Shown here piece after piece: positions 1 to 9,308 of a stretch of DNA of 64,000 nt. Position 1 is the first letter of the stretch; every line of letters starts with the position of its first letter. Source of the stretch: Propionicicella superfundia DSM 22317 (GTDB lineage Bacteria > Actinomycetota > Actinomycetes > Propionibacteriales > Propionibacteriaceae); contig NZ_KE384021.1 of NCBI RefSeq assembly GCF_000423465.1, forward strand, positions 677,459 to 741,458, in the 5' to 3' direction. The notes under the pieces were generated by a model that was given only the letters and a program-made list of their open reading frames with translations, did no database searches and was not told the origin of the DNA. The position numbers and the translations under genes were made by a program.

Positions 1-114
1 ATGGGGGCCGCGGTAGTCGGGGATGCCGGAGTCGGTGCTGATGCCGGCGCCGGTCAGCGCCACCCAGCGAGCGTCGCGGAGAAGAGAGGTGAGGTCGGAG
101 ATGGATACGGGCAC
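1..114 (-). CDS. NAD-dependent protein deacylase (sirtuin), N-terminal fragment
   Basis: Only the first 38 codons lie in the window; the gene runs off the left edge. The reverse strand reads GAGISTDSGIPDYRG, the NAD-binding signature of Sir2/CobB sirtuins, about 22 residues after the start as is usual. Sirtuins remove acyl groups from protein lysines using NAD+ in the cytosol. I chose the GTG at 114 because a TATAAC hexamer lies exactly 6 nt upstream (positions 121-126), so the mRNA is probably leaderless. An in-frame ATG at 195 would add 27 residues of low-complexity Arg/Gly sequence and is less likely. Family assignment is secure; substrate class is unknown. Confidence 0.85.
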   Translation of the reverse strand, partial: MPVSISDLTSLLRDARWVALTGAGISTDSGIPDYRGPH

Positions 115-489
115 GCTTCGGTTATACCTCACCGAACCGCACCCCGCCCGGGCGCCGCGACCGGACGCGACCCGGGGGTCAGTGCGTGTCTTCATGATGA
201 GAACTGGCCTTGCCCATCCTTCGATGTACCTTCATGTCTGAGCCCGCCCACGGCGCGTCTACCCGGTAAGGGCGCGCCCAGCCCGCAGTCGGTGGGGGTG
301 GCTGCCCGCTCAAGCCGGGCCGGGTCCGAGAGAAGCCCTCGCGCTACGGGGGCGATGAGCCTCTCGCTGCGAGACGCGCCCTAGTAGTGTCATGCGTGGA
401 CAGGCGTTCAGGGGTTCGGGCGCTCACGCCGCGGGCGAAGCGCCGGCCGCCGCGAGGGCTTGAGCCGGAGACCGACGGGAGGCGACCCT
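115..489. other. Intergenic region between divergent sirtuin and membrane-protein genes
   Basis: 375 bases without a supportable gene. Open frames here (for example plus strand 1-384) are long only because stop codons are rare in GC-rich DNA, and they have no family resemblance. The region holds the sirtuin -10 element and, at 477-482, the GGGAGG ribosome-binding site of the next gene. I see no tRNA or other recognisable RNA. Confidence 0.5.
121..126 (-). promoter_or_regulatory. -10 hexamer of a leaderless promoter for the sirtuin
   Basis: TATAAC on the minus strand, followed by 6 nt and then the GTG start. Transcription would begin at or beside the start codon. No convincing -35 is visible. 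Confidence 0.55.
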
Positions 490-1248
490 GTGACCAGCGA
501 CCCGCGTGGACACGAGCAGGAGCCGCCGGTCGGCATGCCCGATTTCGTCGCGCCGACGAGCAGCGCCTGGGCGGCCGGTCTCGGCCCCGCGGGCACACCA
601 GGGCCCGAGACCGGTGCCGACCGCGCCGTCCCGCCCCCGCAGCAGCCCACGCCGCCCTCGGCGGCACCCGCCCCGCAGCCGGCTCCGGCCGTCGCGTACC
701 CCGGGCCCGGCACCGGCACGCCCGCCACGGCCTATCCGGCGCCGTTCGGACCACCCGGGAGCGGTGCGGCCCAGCCGGGCTGGGCCGCACCCGCCGGGCC
801 TCCGGCAGGAGCGAACGGGCCCGCCGAGCGCGTCGGACGCGGACTCGCCGCCATGGCGGGCGCGATTCTGCCGGGTCTCGTCGCCGCCTGGTATCTGGCC
901 GGCATCGGGCTCCTCCGGCTCGCGGCATACGTCGCGATGGCCTGGCTGGCCACGACGCTGTACCGGCTGGCGGCGGGCAGCCGGCCGCAGCGGGGCCGGA
1001 TCGCGGTCGGCATCGTCTTGGCGGTGGCGACGCTGGCGTACTGGTTCTTGGTGACGGCGGAGCCGTGGTGGGCCTTCGGGAGCGCGTTCGAGTTCGCCGA
1101 GCGGCTCACCTTCACCCTCTCCATGGGCTTCGCGGCAGACAACGCAGCGACGAACGCCGGTTCCCTCATCGTCTTCGGCATCGCCTACGCCGTGTGCCTG
1201 AGCGTCTTCGTGGTCCGCTCGGCGCCCGTGCGCCGCAGCTCCTGGTGA
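490..1248 (+). CDS. Proline-rich membrane protein, function unknown
   Basis: 252 residues. The start is GTG 490, placed 7 nt after a perfect GGGAGG ribosome-binding site (477-482). Residues 1 to about 110 are a Pro/Ala/Gly-rich, low-complexity cytoplasmic-type region. The rest contains about four hydrophobic helices (around 120-140, 142-160, 172-192 and 226-245). I recognise no catalytic motif or named family. Pro-rich N-terminus plus small membrane domain is a common actinobacterial architecture (compare the unrelated protein at 2368-3066). It stands alone, divergent from the sirtuin and upstream of the aldolase. Confidence 0.7.
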   Translation: MTSDPRGHEQEPPVGMPDFVAPTSSAWAAGLGPAGTPGPETGADRAVPPPQQPTPPSAAPAPQPAPAVAYPGPGTGTPATAYPAPFGPPGSGAAQPGWAAPAGPPAGANGPAERVGRGLAAMAGAILPGLVAAWYLAGIGLLRLAAYVAMAWLATTLYRLAAGSRPQRGRIAVGIVLAVATLAYWFLVTAEPWWAFGSAFEFAERLTFTLSMGFAADNAATNAGSLIVFGIAYAVCLSVFVVRSAPVRRSSW

Positions 1249-1361
1249 GCCTCCGGGCCCGTGCGGGGAGCCTCCGCACGGTCCGCCGGTAGGCCCGGTT
1301 CGCGCCGAGCGCGCAGATGCTGGTTCTCCCGGGCGCCCCGGTCGCGACCGGCGGGCAAATC

Positions 1362-1367
1362 TACACT
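1362..1367 (+). promoter_or_regulatory. Candidate -10 element for the aldolase gene
   Basis: TACACT lies about 55 nt upstream of the aldolase start, and the gene has its own ribosome-binding site, so this mRNA would have a short leader. No good -35 is visible. The same hexamer occurs at 41129-41134 before the giant repeat protein. Confidence 0.35.
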
Positions 1368-1421
1368 GGCGATCGAAACTGACCCTTCGACATTTCCGCT
1401 CTGCGTGACAAAGGAGTACAC

Positions 1422-2282
1422 ATGCTCATCGGCTTGAAGGAAGCCCTCGAGTTCGGCGAGAAGAACAACTGCGGCATCGCGTCGATCAACACCCCGACGC
1501 TCGAGATGCTGGTGGCGACGATCAAGGTGGCGGAGCGGCACAACATCCCGCTGATCATTCAGCACGCCGAGGTCCACGAGTCGGTCAACACGATCGAGAA
1601 CATCGGGCCCGCGATGGTCGAGCTGGCCAAGCGCTCCAGCGCCCCCCTCGTCGTGCACGTCGACCACGGCGAGACGTTCGACTACGTGAAGCGTGGCTTC
1701 GACGTCGGCTTCAACTCCGCCATGTACGACGGCTCGCGCCTGCCCTACGAGGAGAACCTGGCGACCACGAAGCGGGTCGTCGCCCTCGCCAACGAGTACG
1801 GCTACGGCATCGAGGCCGAGCTCGGCGTCATGCCCGGCCGTGAGGACGGCGCCGACTCGACCACCGGCATCGGCGACGAGTCGCTCTACACCGATCCCGA
1901 CCTGGCTGCGGAGTTCGTCGCGCAGACCGGCGTCACGGCGCTGGCATGCTCCTTCGGCACCGTCCACGGGCTGTACAAGGCCGACCCGAAGATCAACTAC
2001 GAGCTCATCTCGACGCTGCGGCAGCGCACCGGCGTGCCGATCGTCATGCACGGCGGATCCGGCTTGAGCCCGGCGGAGTACCGCGAGTGCATCTCCCGCG
2101 GGGTGAAGAAGATCAACTACTACACCTACGCCGACAAGGCCGCGCTCGAAGCCGTCAAGCAACTGCTCGTCGACAAGCCCGACACGTACGTGTTCGTCGC
2201 CGCGGCGGTGGCGGCCGGTCTCGCCATCGAGAAGAACATCGACACCCTCGTCCAGTGCCTGTACGAGGGCCATGTGAACTGA
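1422..2282 (+). CDS. Class II fructose/tagatose-bisphosphate aldolase
   Basis: 286 residues, the usual size of short class II (GatY/KbaY/FbaA-type) aldolases. These zinc enzymes reversibly cleave a ketose 1,6-bisphosphate into dihydroxyacetone phosphate and glyceraldehyde 3-phosphate. The motif HVDHGE (residues 79-84) gives the catalytic Asp81 and zinc ligand His82. EAELG (131-135) and His182 and His210 (in MHGGSG) complete the metal site. AAGGAG (1411-1416) sits 5 nt before the ATG. A strong terminator follows, so it is monocistronic. The sequence cannot decide between fructose and tagatose substrates; a glycolytic or gluconeogenic role beside ppdK in the same genome is plausible. Confidence 0.9.
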   Translation: MLIGLKEALEFGEKNNCGIASINTPTLEMLVATIKVAERHNIPLIIQHAEVHESVNTIENIGPAMVELAKRSSAPLVVHVDHGETFDYVKRGFDVGFNSAMYDGSRLPYEENLATTKRVVALANEYGYGIEAELGVMPGREDGADSTTGIGDESLYTDPDLAAEFVAQTGVTALACSFGTVHGLYKADPKINYELISTLRQRTGVPIVMHGGSGLSPAEYRECISRGVKKINYYTYADKAALEAVKQLLVDKPDTYVFVAAAVAAGLAIEKNIDTLVQCLYEGHVN

Positions 2283-2289
2283 TCTGCGA

Positions 2290-2324
2290 GGAAAGGGCGT
2301 GCGGATGCTCCGCACGCCCTTTCC
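2290..2324 (+). terminator. Rho-independent terminator after the aldolase gene
   Basis: A perfect 16-bp inverted repeat (2290-2305 and 2309-2324) with a 3-nt TGC loop, 8 nt after the stop codon. The trailing TTAT is short. It may serve both strands, since the next gene converges from the right. Confidence 0.8.
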
Positions 2325-2367
2325 TTATGCCCTTCGGGTGGGTCGCTATGCGCGTCTCGGGCGGCGC

Positions 2368-3066
2368 TCAGCGGTATCTCGGAAGCGGGCCGTAGGCGAT
2401 CCGCTCGGGGAGCGCGACACGCGTCACCTTCCATTCCCGGAAGGCGGTCCATGCGTTGAAGTAGCGCCGGCACGGCGGCAGCCACACGACGAGGGCGGCG
2501 AGCGCGGCAGGCGCGATGCTCGCGGCCGCGAGCGGCGTGAGCATCAGCGAGAGCAGCGAGACCGCGGCCGCGGCGATCGCGCCCCAGCGGGTCCAGTCCG
2601 CTCCTGAGAAGGCGTGGTAGCCGACGAACGCGGTCGCCCCGCCGACGCCGGCGGCGACGACGGCGTTGATGATCGAGAACGCCACGCGAACCCACGAGCC
2701 GGGATCTGTCTGCATCCGGGCGTTGATCCAGGACGCCTCGGCGAACGCGGGGATCGAGTTCCACATCACCAGGGCGAGTGCGACGGCCACGATGGCGGTG
2801 GCGGCGAGTCCGAGCCCGGCCGCGACCCAGATGAGGATCGGACGGCGCGGCTCGCCGGTGCGCGGACTGAGCGGGGAGCGGTCCCGCGGGGTCTCGTCGG
2901 GCGGAGGAAGCGTGGCGATGCCTCCGTCGACCGGCATCGCGACCATCCCGGCCGGTGCGGGAGACCCGGGCGCCGGGGGTGTCACCGAGGTGGCCGGGAT
3001 GGTCGGTACCGGTGGTCCGGGACGGGACATGGCGGCGTCGGACGACTCGGCCGGTGGCAGGCTCAT
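2368..3066 (-). CDS. Proline-rich membrane protein, function unknown
   Basis: 232 residues, ATG 3066 preceded by GGAG about 6 nt upstream. Residues 1-75 are Pro/Thr/Ala-rich and disordered. Hydrophobic helices follow at about 77-100, 127-150, 160-185 and 186-200, ending in a basic C-terminus. I recognise no family. The gene converges on the aldolase and lies just downstream of the CoA-transferase terminator, so it probably has its own promoter. It shares only general layout with the protein at 490-1248. Confidence 0.7.
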   Translation of the reverse strand: MSLPPAESSDAAMSRPGPPVPTIPATSVTPPAPGSPAPAGMVAMPVDGGIATLPPPDETPRDRSPLSPRTGEPRRPILIWVAAGLGLAATAIVAVALALVMWNSIPAFAEASWINARMQTDPGSWVRVAFSIINAVVAAGVGGATAFVGYHAFSGADWTRWGAIAAAAVSLLSLMLTPLAAASIAPAALAALVVWLPPCRRYFNAWTAFREWKVTRVALPERIAYGPLPRYR

Positions 3067-3102
3067 GCGCGCTCCTTTCGGAAGTCCAGCTTAGAACGTG
3101 CC

Positions 3103-3138
3103 GGTGGCCGCCCAGGACGCGCGTCCCGGACGGCCACC
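3103..3138 (-). terminator. Terminator hairpin after the CoA-transferase gene
   Basis: An 8-bp outer stem (3103-3110 with 3131-3138) extends inward with two mismatches to a GCGC loop. It starts 20 nt downstream of the CoA-transferase stop. There is no T-tract. Confidence 0.55.
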
Positions 3139-3158
3139 TGGCCTGTATCGGGTATGGA

Positions 3159-4670
3159 TCAGGCGGGAAGCATCGTGCCGGTCTCCAGGAACCGGACATG
3201 CCAACTCAGCGCCTGCCGCAGGTCGTGCGGCGTCTGCTGGCCGTTCGCGGTCTTCGTCGCATGGTCGAAGTACTCCTGCAGCATGTCCTTGTAGGCCGGA
3301 TGCGCGCAGTTCTCGATGATCTTCTTCGCGCGCCTCCGCGGTGCGAGCCCCCGCAGGTCGGCGAGGCCCTGCTCGGTGATGAGCACCTGCACGTCATGCT
3401 CGGTGTGGTCGTGGTGCGACACCATCGGCACGATGCACGAGATCGCGCCGCCCTTGGCCACCGACGGCGTGACGAACGCCGAGATGTACGCGTTGCGGGT
3501 GAAGTCGGCCGAACCGCCGATGCCGTTCTGCATGCGCGAGCCCATGACGTGGGTCGAGTTCACGTTGCCGTAGATGTCGGCCTCGATCATGCCGTTGCAC
3601 GCGATGACGCCGAGGCGGCGGATCATCTCGGGATGGTTCGAGATCTCCTGCGGCCGGAGGATGATCTTGTGCGCGTAGTCCTGCGCCTCGCGGTTCATCT
3701 TCGCGGCGTACTCGGGCGACAGCGAGAAGGCCGTGGCGGACGCGACCGTCATCTTGCCGGCGTCCAGCAGGTCGACCATGCCGTCCTGGATCACCTCGGT
3801 GTACGAGGTGAGCTGCTCGAACGGGCCCTCCATGAGGCCCACGAGCACGGCGTTGGCGACGTTCCCGACCCCGGACTGGAGCGGGAGCAGGTTCTTCGGC
3901 AGCCGCCCCTGCTTGACCTCGTTCTGCAGGAAGTCGAGCAGGTACCCGGCGATCTTCTCGGAGTCGGCGTCGGCCGCCTTGAACGGTGTGTTGCGATCCT
4001 CGTGGTCGGTCTCGACGACGGCGATGACCTTCTCGGGGTTGATGTTGAAGACGGGCTGGCCGATGCGGTCACCGACGCTGGTGATCATGACCGGCTTGCG
4101 GTCGGGTGGGAGGCGGGTGCCGTAGTAGACGTCGTGCATCCCCTCCAGACCCTCGCTCTGCCAGGAGTTCACCTCGAGGATGACCTTGTCGGCCAGGTCC
4201 AGGAACGACTTGTTGTTGCCGACCGACGACGACGGGACGGCGGTTCCGTCCTCCTTGATGGACGTGACCTCGATGATGGCGAGGTCGAGCTTTCCCAGCG
4301 CGCCCGCCCACACCATCGGGGCCAGGTGGGACAGGTGGATGTCGGCATAGTCGGACGTGCCGTCGTTGATCTTGCGGCGCATCATGGGGTCGGACTGGTA
4401 CGGGGTGCGGAACTTGATCCCGTCGACCTCGGCGAGCGCCGTGTCCAGCTCAGGAGCCGTGGACGCGCCGGTCCAGACGCCGATCTTGAACTCCTCGCCG
4501 CGATCGTGGGCTTCGGCGATCCGGGCCGCAATGGCGCCGGGCAGCAGCTTGGGGTAACCGGAGCCGGTGAACCCGCTCATGCCGACATTCATGTCGTGTT
4601 TGACGAACTTCGCTGCTTCTTCGGCCGTGGTGAGTTTGGCTCGAAGAGCAGCGTTCGCGATTCGCGTCAT
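3159..4670 (-). CDS. Succinyl-CoA:acetate CoA-transferase / acetyl-CoA hydrolase family
   Basis: 503 residues, typical length of class I CoA-transferases of the AarC/ScpC type, which move CoA between succinate, acetate or propionate and end the propionate fermentation or acetate-resistant TCA variants. Visible landmarks are QSGVGNVANAV (265-275) and YTEVIQDGM (290-298), whose Glu292 matches the CoA-carrying glutamate of the family. Further on are EADIYGNVNSTHVMGS and NGIGGSADF, the latter the Gly-rich oxyanion loop. GAAGGG precedes the ATG. The DUF1015 gene ends 38 bp upstream on the same strand, so the two may be cotranscribed. The exact acyl specificity cannot be read from sequence. Confidence 0.9.
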   Translation of the reverse strand: MTRIANAALRAKLTTAEEAAKFVKHDMNVGMSGFTGSGYPKLLPGAIAARIAEAHDRGEEFKIGVWTGASTAPELDTALAEVDGIKFRTPYQSDPMMRRKINDGTSDYADIHLSHLAPMVWAGALGKLDLAIIEVTSIKEDGTAVPSSSVGNNKSFLDLADKVILEVNSWQSEGLEGMHDVYYGTRLPPDRKPVMITSVGDRIGQPVFNINPEKVIAVVETDHEDRNTPFKAADADSEKIAGYLLDFLQNEVKQGRLPKNLLPLQSGVGNVANAVLVGLMEGPFEQLTSYTEVIQDGMVDLLDAGKMTVASATAFSLSPEYAAKMNREAQDYAHKIILRPQEISNHPEMIRRLGVIACNGMIEADIYGNVNSTHVMGSRMQNGIGGSADFTRNAYISAFVTPSVAKGGAISCIVPMVSHHDHTEHDVQVLITEQGLADLRGLAPRRRAKKIIENCAHPAYKDMLQEYFDHATKTANGQQTPHDLRQALSWHVRFLETGTMLPA

Positions 4671-4708
4671 TGCTGGACCCTTCTACAGATTCTGAACTAC
4701 GAGACAGG

Positions 4709-5914
4709 CTACCGGGACGGGTTGTCGACTTGGGACGGTTGGGCAATCTCCCGGATCGTGAGCCCGGTCTGCAACTTCGGCGTGAAGAAGGTCGACTTCG
4801 GGGGCATCAGCAATCCTTCGCGAGCCGTCGTGACGATCTCGGCCACAGAGGTGGGACGGATGAGGACGGCGGCCGAGAACCGACCGCCGGACAGGGCTTC
4901 GACGACCTCCGCGACGCCGTGCTGGTACGTGACGTGTGCGTCCAGTCCGTCCAGCGCGCGTTCCAGCCGGGCGCCGTCGAGGTCCCGGACCCCGTCGAAC
5001 GCATCGGCACGGGGAGCCAGCCACTCGGTCGAGCCGTCCGGCGCGACGAGCAGCAACCGCCCGGACTCGTCCATCCGACGCAGCGCTGCGGCGTCGGGGG
5101 ACGGGCCCGGGGAGAGATCGAAGCAGGCCGCCAGGGCCACCCGGAGATCGGCGAACGGAACGCCGGCGTACAGACGGTGGATGGCGGCGACACTGAGCTG
5201 GTCGGCGACCAGCTCGTTCAGGAAGGCCAGCGTGGTGTCCGCGCCGCCGGGATCCGCTGCGGCCTCCCGCTCGGCCCGGTAGGTCTGGGCCACGCCGTAG
5301 CGGTGGTGCCCGTCGGCGATGAGCACGGCGTCGCGCGCGACGATCTGTTCGATCGCCGCCAATCGCGCAGGATCGGTGACCCGCTCGACGATGTGCGTCA
5401 CGCCGTCCTCCGTGAGGATGCCCACCGGTTCTCCCGGTTTCTCCAACGCTGCCGTCAATCCCTCGGCGAGCGACAGTCCCCAGACGGGGGACAGATTGGC
5501 GCGCGTCGCACGGGTGAGGTCGAGTCGATCGGTCGACGCCTTGGGTGTGATGCGCTCGTGGGGCAGCACCTGCTGCTCGGCGTAGTCGTACACCCCGAGC
5601 GCCCCGAGCACGCCCGATGTCTGCCGTGTGGCGCCGGTGGGGTCGGTGAAGCGCATCCGGTAGATCGTGAACGACGGGCGCTCGTCGCGGACGAGGACGC
5701 CGGTGCGCACCCACTCCCGCAACGTCGCCGCGGCGGCCTCATAGCTGCCCGGGTCGCCGCTCGGCACGTCCACGTGGACGATGTTGTGCGGGTCGCGGGC
5801 GGCGAGAGCCGTGACATCGGCCTCGGACAGGACGTCGTACGGCGGTGCGGTCACGGCGCTCAGGTCCGATCCGGGGGCGTAGCGGAGCGCGGGGAACGGG
5901 AAGAATCGCGGCAT
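4709..5914 (-). CDS. DUF1015 family protein
   Basis: 401 residues. It matches the DUF1015 family by APPYDVL near residue 26, PHNIVHVDVP, the LPHERITPKAS...DRLDL block and IADGHHRYGVA. The family is uncharacterised; in many anaerobes it sits near serine or 3-phosphoglycerate metabolism, which cannot be checked here. I place the start at ATG 5914 rather than the TTG three codons upstream, because a TAGGTT hexamer ends 7 nt before this ATG (a leaderless arrangement). It lies upstream of the CoA-transferase on the same strand with a 38-bp gap. Confidence 0.8.
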   Translation of the reverse strand: MPRFFPFPALRYAPGSDLSAVTAPPYDVLSEADVTALAARDPHNIVHVDVPSGDPGSYEAAAATLREWVRTGVLVRDERPSFTIYRMRFTDPTGATRQTSGVLGALGVYDYAEQQVLPHERITPKASTDRLDLTRATRANLSPVWGLSLAEGLTAALEKPGEPVGILTEDGVTHIVERVTDPARLAAIEQIVARDAVLIADGHHRYGVAQTYRAEREAAADPGGADTTLAFLNELVADQLSVAAIHRLYAGVPFADLRVALAACFDLSPGPSPDAAALRRMDESGRLLLVAPDGSTEWLAPRADAFDGVRDLDGARLERALDGLDAHVTYQHGVAEVVEALSGGRFSAAVLIRPTSVAEIVTTAREGLLMPPKSTFFTPKLQTGLTIREIAQPSQVDNPSR

Positions 5915-5921
5915 GACCGCC

Positions 5922-5927
5922 AACCTA
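5922..5927 (-). promoter_or_regulatory. -10 hexamer of a leaderless promoter for the DUF1015 gene
   Basis: TAGGTT on the minus strand, 7 nt before ATG 5914. No Shine-Dalgarno sequence is present. Confidence 0.45.
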
Positions 5928-6048
5928 TCGGAGCCACGGTGCCGAGCACGGCCGGTCCTGTCCGATCCAGCCGCTGCGCATTCCTGGCCGCCCTGTGCCT
6001 GGCCGATCGAGGCGGCGCGGAGGGCCGCACCTGCTGCCGACGGGCGTC

Positions 6049-7437
6049 TCAGGCGAGGTACTCGGCGAGCCGGCGACGCGCGGGGACCGGCTCGAATCCC
6101 GTGGCGGCGAGCTTGTCAAGGTCGAGCGTGCTGTTCCGCGGCCGAGGCGCCACCCCTGCGCGCCCGGCGACGTAGTCCTCGGTGGAGATCGGTGTCACGT
6201 CGCCGCGATCCCGTCCGCACAGTTCGAACACGTCGGCCGCGATGTCGGCCCACGACTGCACCGGTCCGGAGTTGGTCACGTTGTACACCCCGGCGGGTGC
6301 CTGCACAAAGAGCAGATGGACGATCGCGGCCGCCAGGTCGGGGGCGTAGGTGAGACGGCCCGTCTGGTCGGCGACGACGCGCGCGGGGCGACCCGACCGC
6401 GCCAGCCCCTCCATCGTCCGCACGAAGTTGCGGCCGTCGCCGAACACCCAGCTCGTGCGCACGATGTGGTACCGGTCGCCGAGCGTGGCGACGAGGGCGT
6501 CCCCCGCGGCCTTCGACTGCCCGTACGCGCCCAGCGGCGCGGGCGCCTCGTCCTCGGGATGGGATCTCCGCGTTCCGTCGAACACGTATTCGCTGGACGG
6601 CTGGACGAGATGGATCCGGTGTCGTCGCGCGATCTCGACCAGGCGCGCGACGGCGGTGACGTTGGTCGCCCAGCACGCCGCGCGCCCGGCGTTCGTCTCC
6701 GCCGCGTCGACGGCCGTGTAGGCGGCGGCGTTGACGATCGTCGCGACGCCGCGCCAGTCGTACCCGGCCACCGCGGCGGGATCGCCCAGGTCGAGGTCGT
6801 CCCGGGTCAGCGCGACGGCCCCGGGCAGCAGCGCGCGCAGCGCCCTGCCGAGCTGGCCGTTCGCCCCCAGCACGACCGTCGTCCTCGGCGGGACCCCTGT
6901 GACGTCGCGCAGCCGCGGATGGGTTCGGTCCGCGTCGGACACGATGGCCTCCGCCAGGGGGATCGGCCACGGCACGGCGACCTGCTCGTCGGCGAGGTTC
7001 ACATAGGCGTACGACGAGCGCGCGGCGGGGCTCCAGTGGTCGTTGACGAGGTACGTGTAGACCGTGTCGGGCGCCAGCGACTGGAAGCCGTTCGCAACCC
7101 CTCGCGGCACGAACACGGCCGTCTCGGGGCCGCACTCGAACGACACGCTCCGGCCGAAGCCCGGTCCGGGCCGCAGGTCCACCCAGGCGCCGAAGATGCG
7201 CCCGGCCGCGACGGAGACGAGCTTGTCCCACGGCTCGGCGTGCAGTCCGCGGGTCGTGCCGCGGTCGGCGTTGAAACTCTGGTTGGCCTGGACGGGGCCG
7301 AAATCGGGCAGGCCGAGCGCCGTCATCTTCTCCCGTTGCCAAGCCTCCTTGAACCATCCCCGAGCGTCGCCGTGGACGGGCAGCGTCAGCCGGAGGAGAC
7401 CCGGGATCGCGGTGTGCTGCAGGGACAGGTCAGCCAT
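6049..7437 (-). CDS. rmlCD: Fused dTDP-4-dehydrorhamnose 3,5-epimerase / dTDP-4-dehydrorhamnose reductase
   Basis: 462 residues joining two enzymes of dTDP-L-rhamnose synthesis that are usually separate. Residues 1 to about 165 are an RmlC cupin; its catalytic His is in TTRGLHAEPWDK (His66), where classical RmlC reads RGxHxQ. Residues 185-462 are RmlD, an NAD(P)H-dependent short-chain dehydrogenase with GANGQLG (191-197) and the catalytic YGQSK (305-309). The fusion gives epimerisation and reduction in one chain and is known from several actinobacteria. RmlB lies upstream on the same strand and RmlA is divergent, so all four activities are present. TACGCT 6 nt before the ATG suggests its own leaderless transcript. 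Confidence 0.92.
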   Translation of the reverse strand: MADLSLQHTAIPGLLRLTLPVHGDARGWFKEAWQREKMTALGLPDFGPVQANQSFNADRGTTRGLHAEPWDKLVSVAAGRIFGAWVDLRPGPGFGRSVSFECGPETAVFVPRGVANGFQSLAPDTVYTYLVNDHWSPAARSSYAYVNLADEQVAVPWPIPLAEAIVSDADRTHPRLRDVTGVPPRTTVVLGANGQLGRALRALLPGAVALTRDDLDLGDPAAVAGYDWRGVATIVNAAAYTAVDAAETNAGRAACWATNVTAVARLVEIARRHRIHLVQPSSEYVFDGTRRSHPEDEAPAPLGAYGQSKAAGDALVATLGDRYHIVRTSWVFGDGRNFVRTMEGLARSGRPARVVADQTGRLTYAPDLAAAIVHLLFVQAPAGVYNVTNSGPVQSWADIAADVFELCGRDRGDVTPISTEDYVAGRAGVAPRPRNSTLDLDKLAATGFEPVPARRRLAEYLA

Positions 7438-7443
7438 ACAGCG

Positions 7444-7449
7444 AGCGTA
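7444..7449 (-). promoter_or_regulatory. -10 hexamer of a leaderless promoter for rmlCD
   Basis: TACGCT on the minus strand, exactly 6 nt before ATG 7437. The gene has no Shine-Dalgarno sequence. Confidence 0.4.
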
Positions 7450-7474
7450 TCGGGCGCGCGGCAGGTGCCGTGGG

Positions 7475-8191
7475 TCAGCCCGTGACCTGGCTGGACGGGG
7501 GAGCCGTGATCGTCACCGGCTCGTTGAACTTGCTGTTCGTGACGTCGGAGACCGTCTTGATGTCGGAGACCGTGGACGTCATCTGGTAGCGGACCGTCCG
7601 GTCGTGCTCGTCGAGCCAGACCTTGTAGCCGCCGAGTTCGGCGCTCGCGTCCGACGGGAGTTCCACGGTCAGCTCGAAGACGCGGGCGGTGGCGCCGTTC
7701 ACCGTCTCCTCCCCGGTGTACACGGCCTTGGTGAGGTACTCCAGGTACTTGTCCTGCTGCTGGATCGCCCCGGACACGCTGGTGTCGGATGCGTCCTTGG
7801 TCCACGTCTTGGCGCCGTCGTCGGAGATGTAGGTGACGCCGTCGATGAGGATGTAGTCGAGGGACTGCTCGCCCGACTTCTGCGTGAGGGTCAGCGACAC
7901 CGCCGGCTTGTCGGGGTTGCTCCGATCCACGTCGCCCACGACGTCGGCGGCCAGTTCGCCCTCCATGGTCATCGTCACGTGCATGGTCTTGACCGAGTCG
8001 GACCCTGCCTGCATCTTCGCGGTGAGGAGCGCCGTGTCGACGGACTGCCCCGGCGTGTACGACTCGGCCGGCGCACTGGTCTGCGTGGGGCTGCTGGCGC
8101 CGGTCTGCGCGGCGCCGCCCGGCGCGCTGCACCCGCCGAGGGCGAGTGCGATGGCGAGGCCGGCCGCGCCGACGAGGGCTTTTGTGCGCAT
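7475..8191 (-). CDS. LppX/LprAFG-like lipoprotein
   Basis: 238 residues. A lipoprotein signal peptide ends in the lipobox LGGC (Cys21), so the protein should be anchored to the outer face of the membrane. The following 25 residues are a Ser/Thr/Ala linker. The rest has the alternating beta pattern (DYILIDGVTYISDDG, YKVWLDEHDRTVRYQM) of the LppX/LprG fold, whose characterised members carry lipids or lipoglycans. GGAAG lies 9 nt before the ATG. It sits between rmlB and rmlCD on the same strand. A role in moving a surface glycolipid would fit the locus but is inference. Confidence 0.75.
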   Translation of the reverse strand: MRTKALVGAAGLAIALALGGCSAPGGAAQTGASSPTQTSAPAESYTPGQSVDTALLTAKMQAGSDSVKTMHVTMTMEGELAADVVGDVDRSNPDKPAVSLTLTQKSGEQSLDYILIDGVTYISDDGAKTWTKDASDTSVSGAIQQQDKYLEYLTKAVYTGEETVNGATARVFELTVELPSDASAELGGYKVWLDEHDRTVRYQMTSTVSDIKTVSDVTNSKFNEPVTITAPPSSQVTG

Positions 8192-8278
8192 GGTGTCACT
8201 TCCGTCTTCGGGATCGAGAGCCCGCCCAGTCTCGCAGGCCAGGGGGTCGTCGCCGCCGCCGGCGTGTGGTCCTGCCGG

Positions 8279-9286
<1,008 letters not shown>

Positions 9287-9308
9287 TGTCCTGTGATTCA
9301 CTGCCCCT

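Noticed and set aside
1-384. 127-codon plus-strand frame at the left edge
   Set aside because: Overlaps the sirtuin on the other strand, has no family resemblance and no ribosome-binding site.
2955-5282. 775-codon open frame on the plus strand
   Set aside because: It lies antisense to the CoA-transferase and DUF1015 genes, which have clear families. Its sequence is Arg/Val/Asp-rich as expected for a shadow frame in GC-rich DNA.
6080-6110. tRNA-like T-arm sequence (GGCTCGAATCCCG)
   Set aside because: It lies inside rmlCD coding the Gly-Phe-Glu-Pro-Val-Pro near the C-terminus, and no cloverleaf surrounds it.
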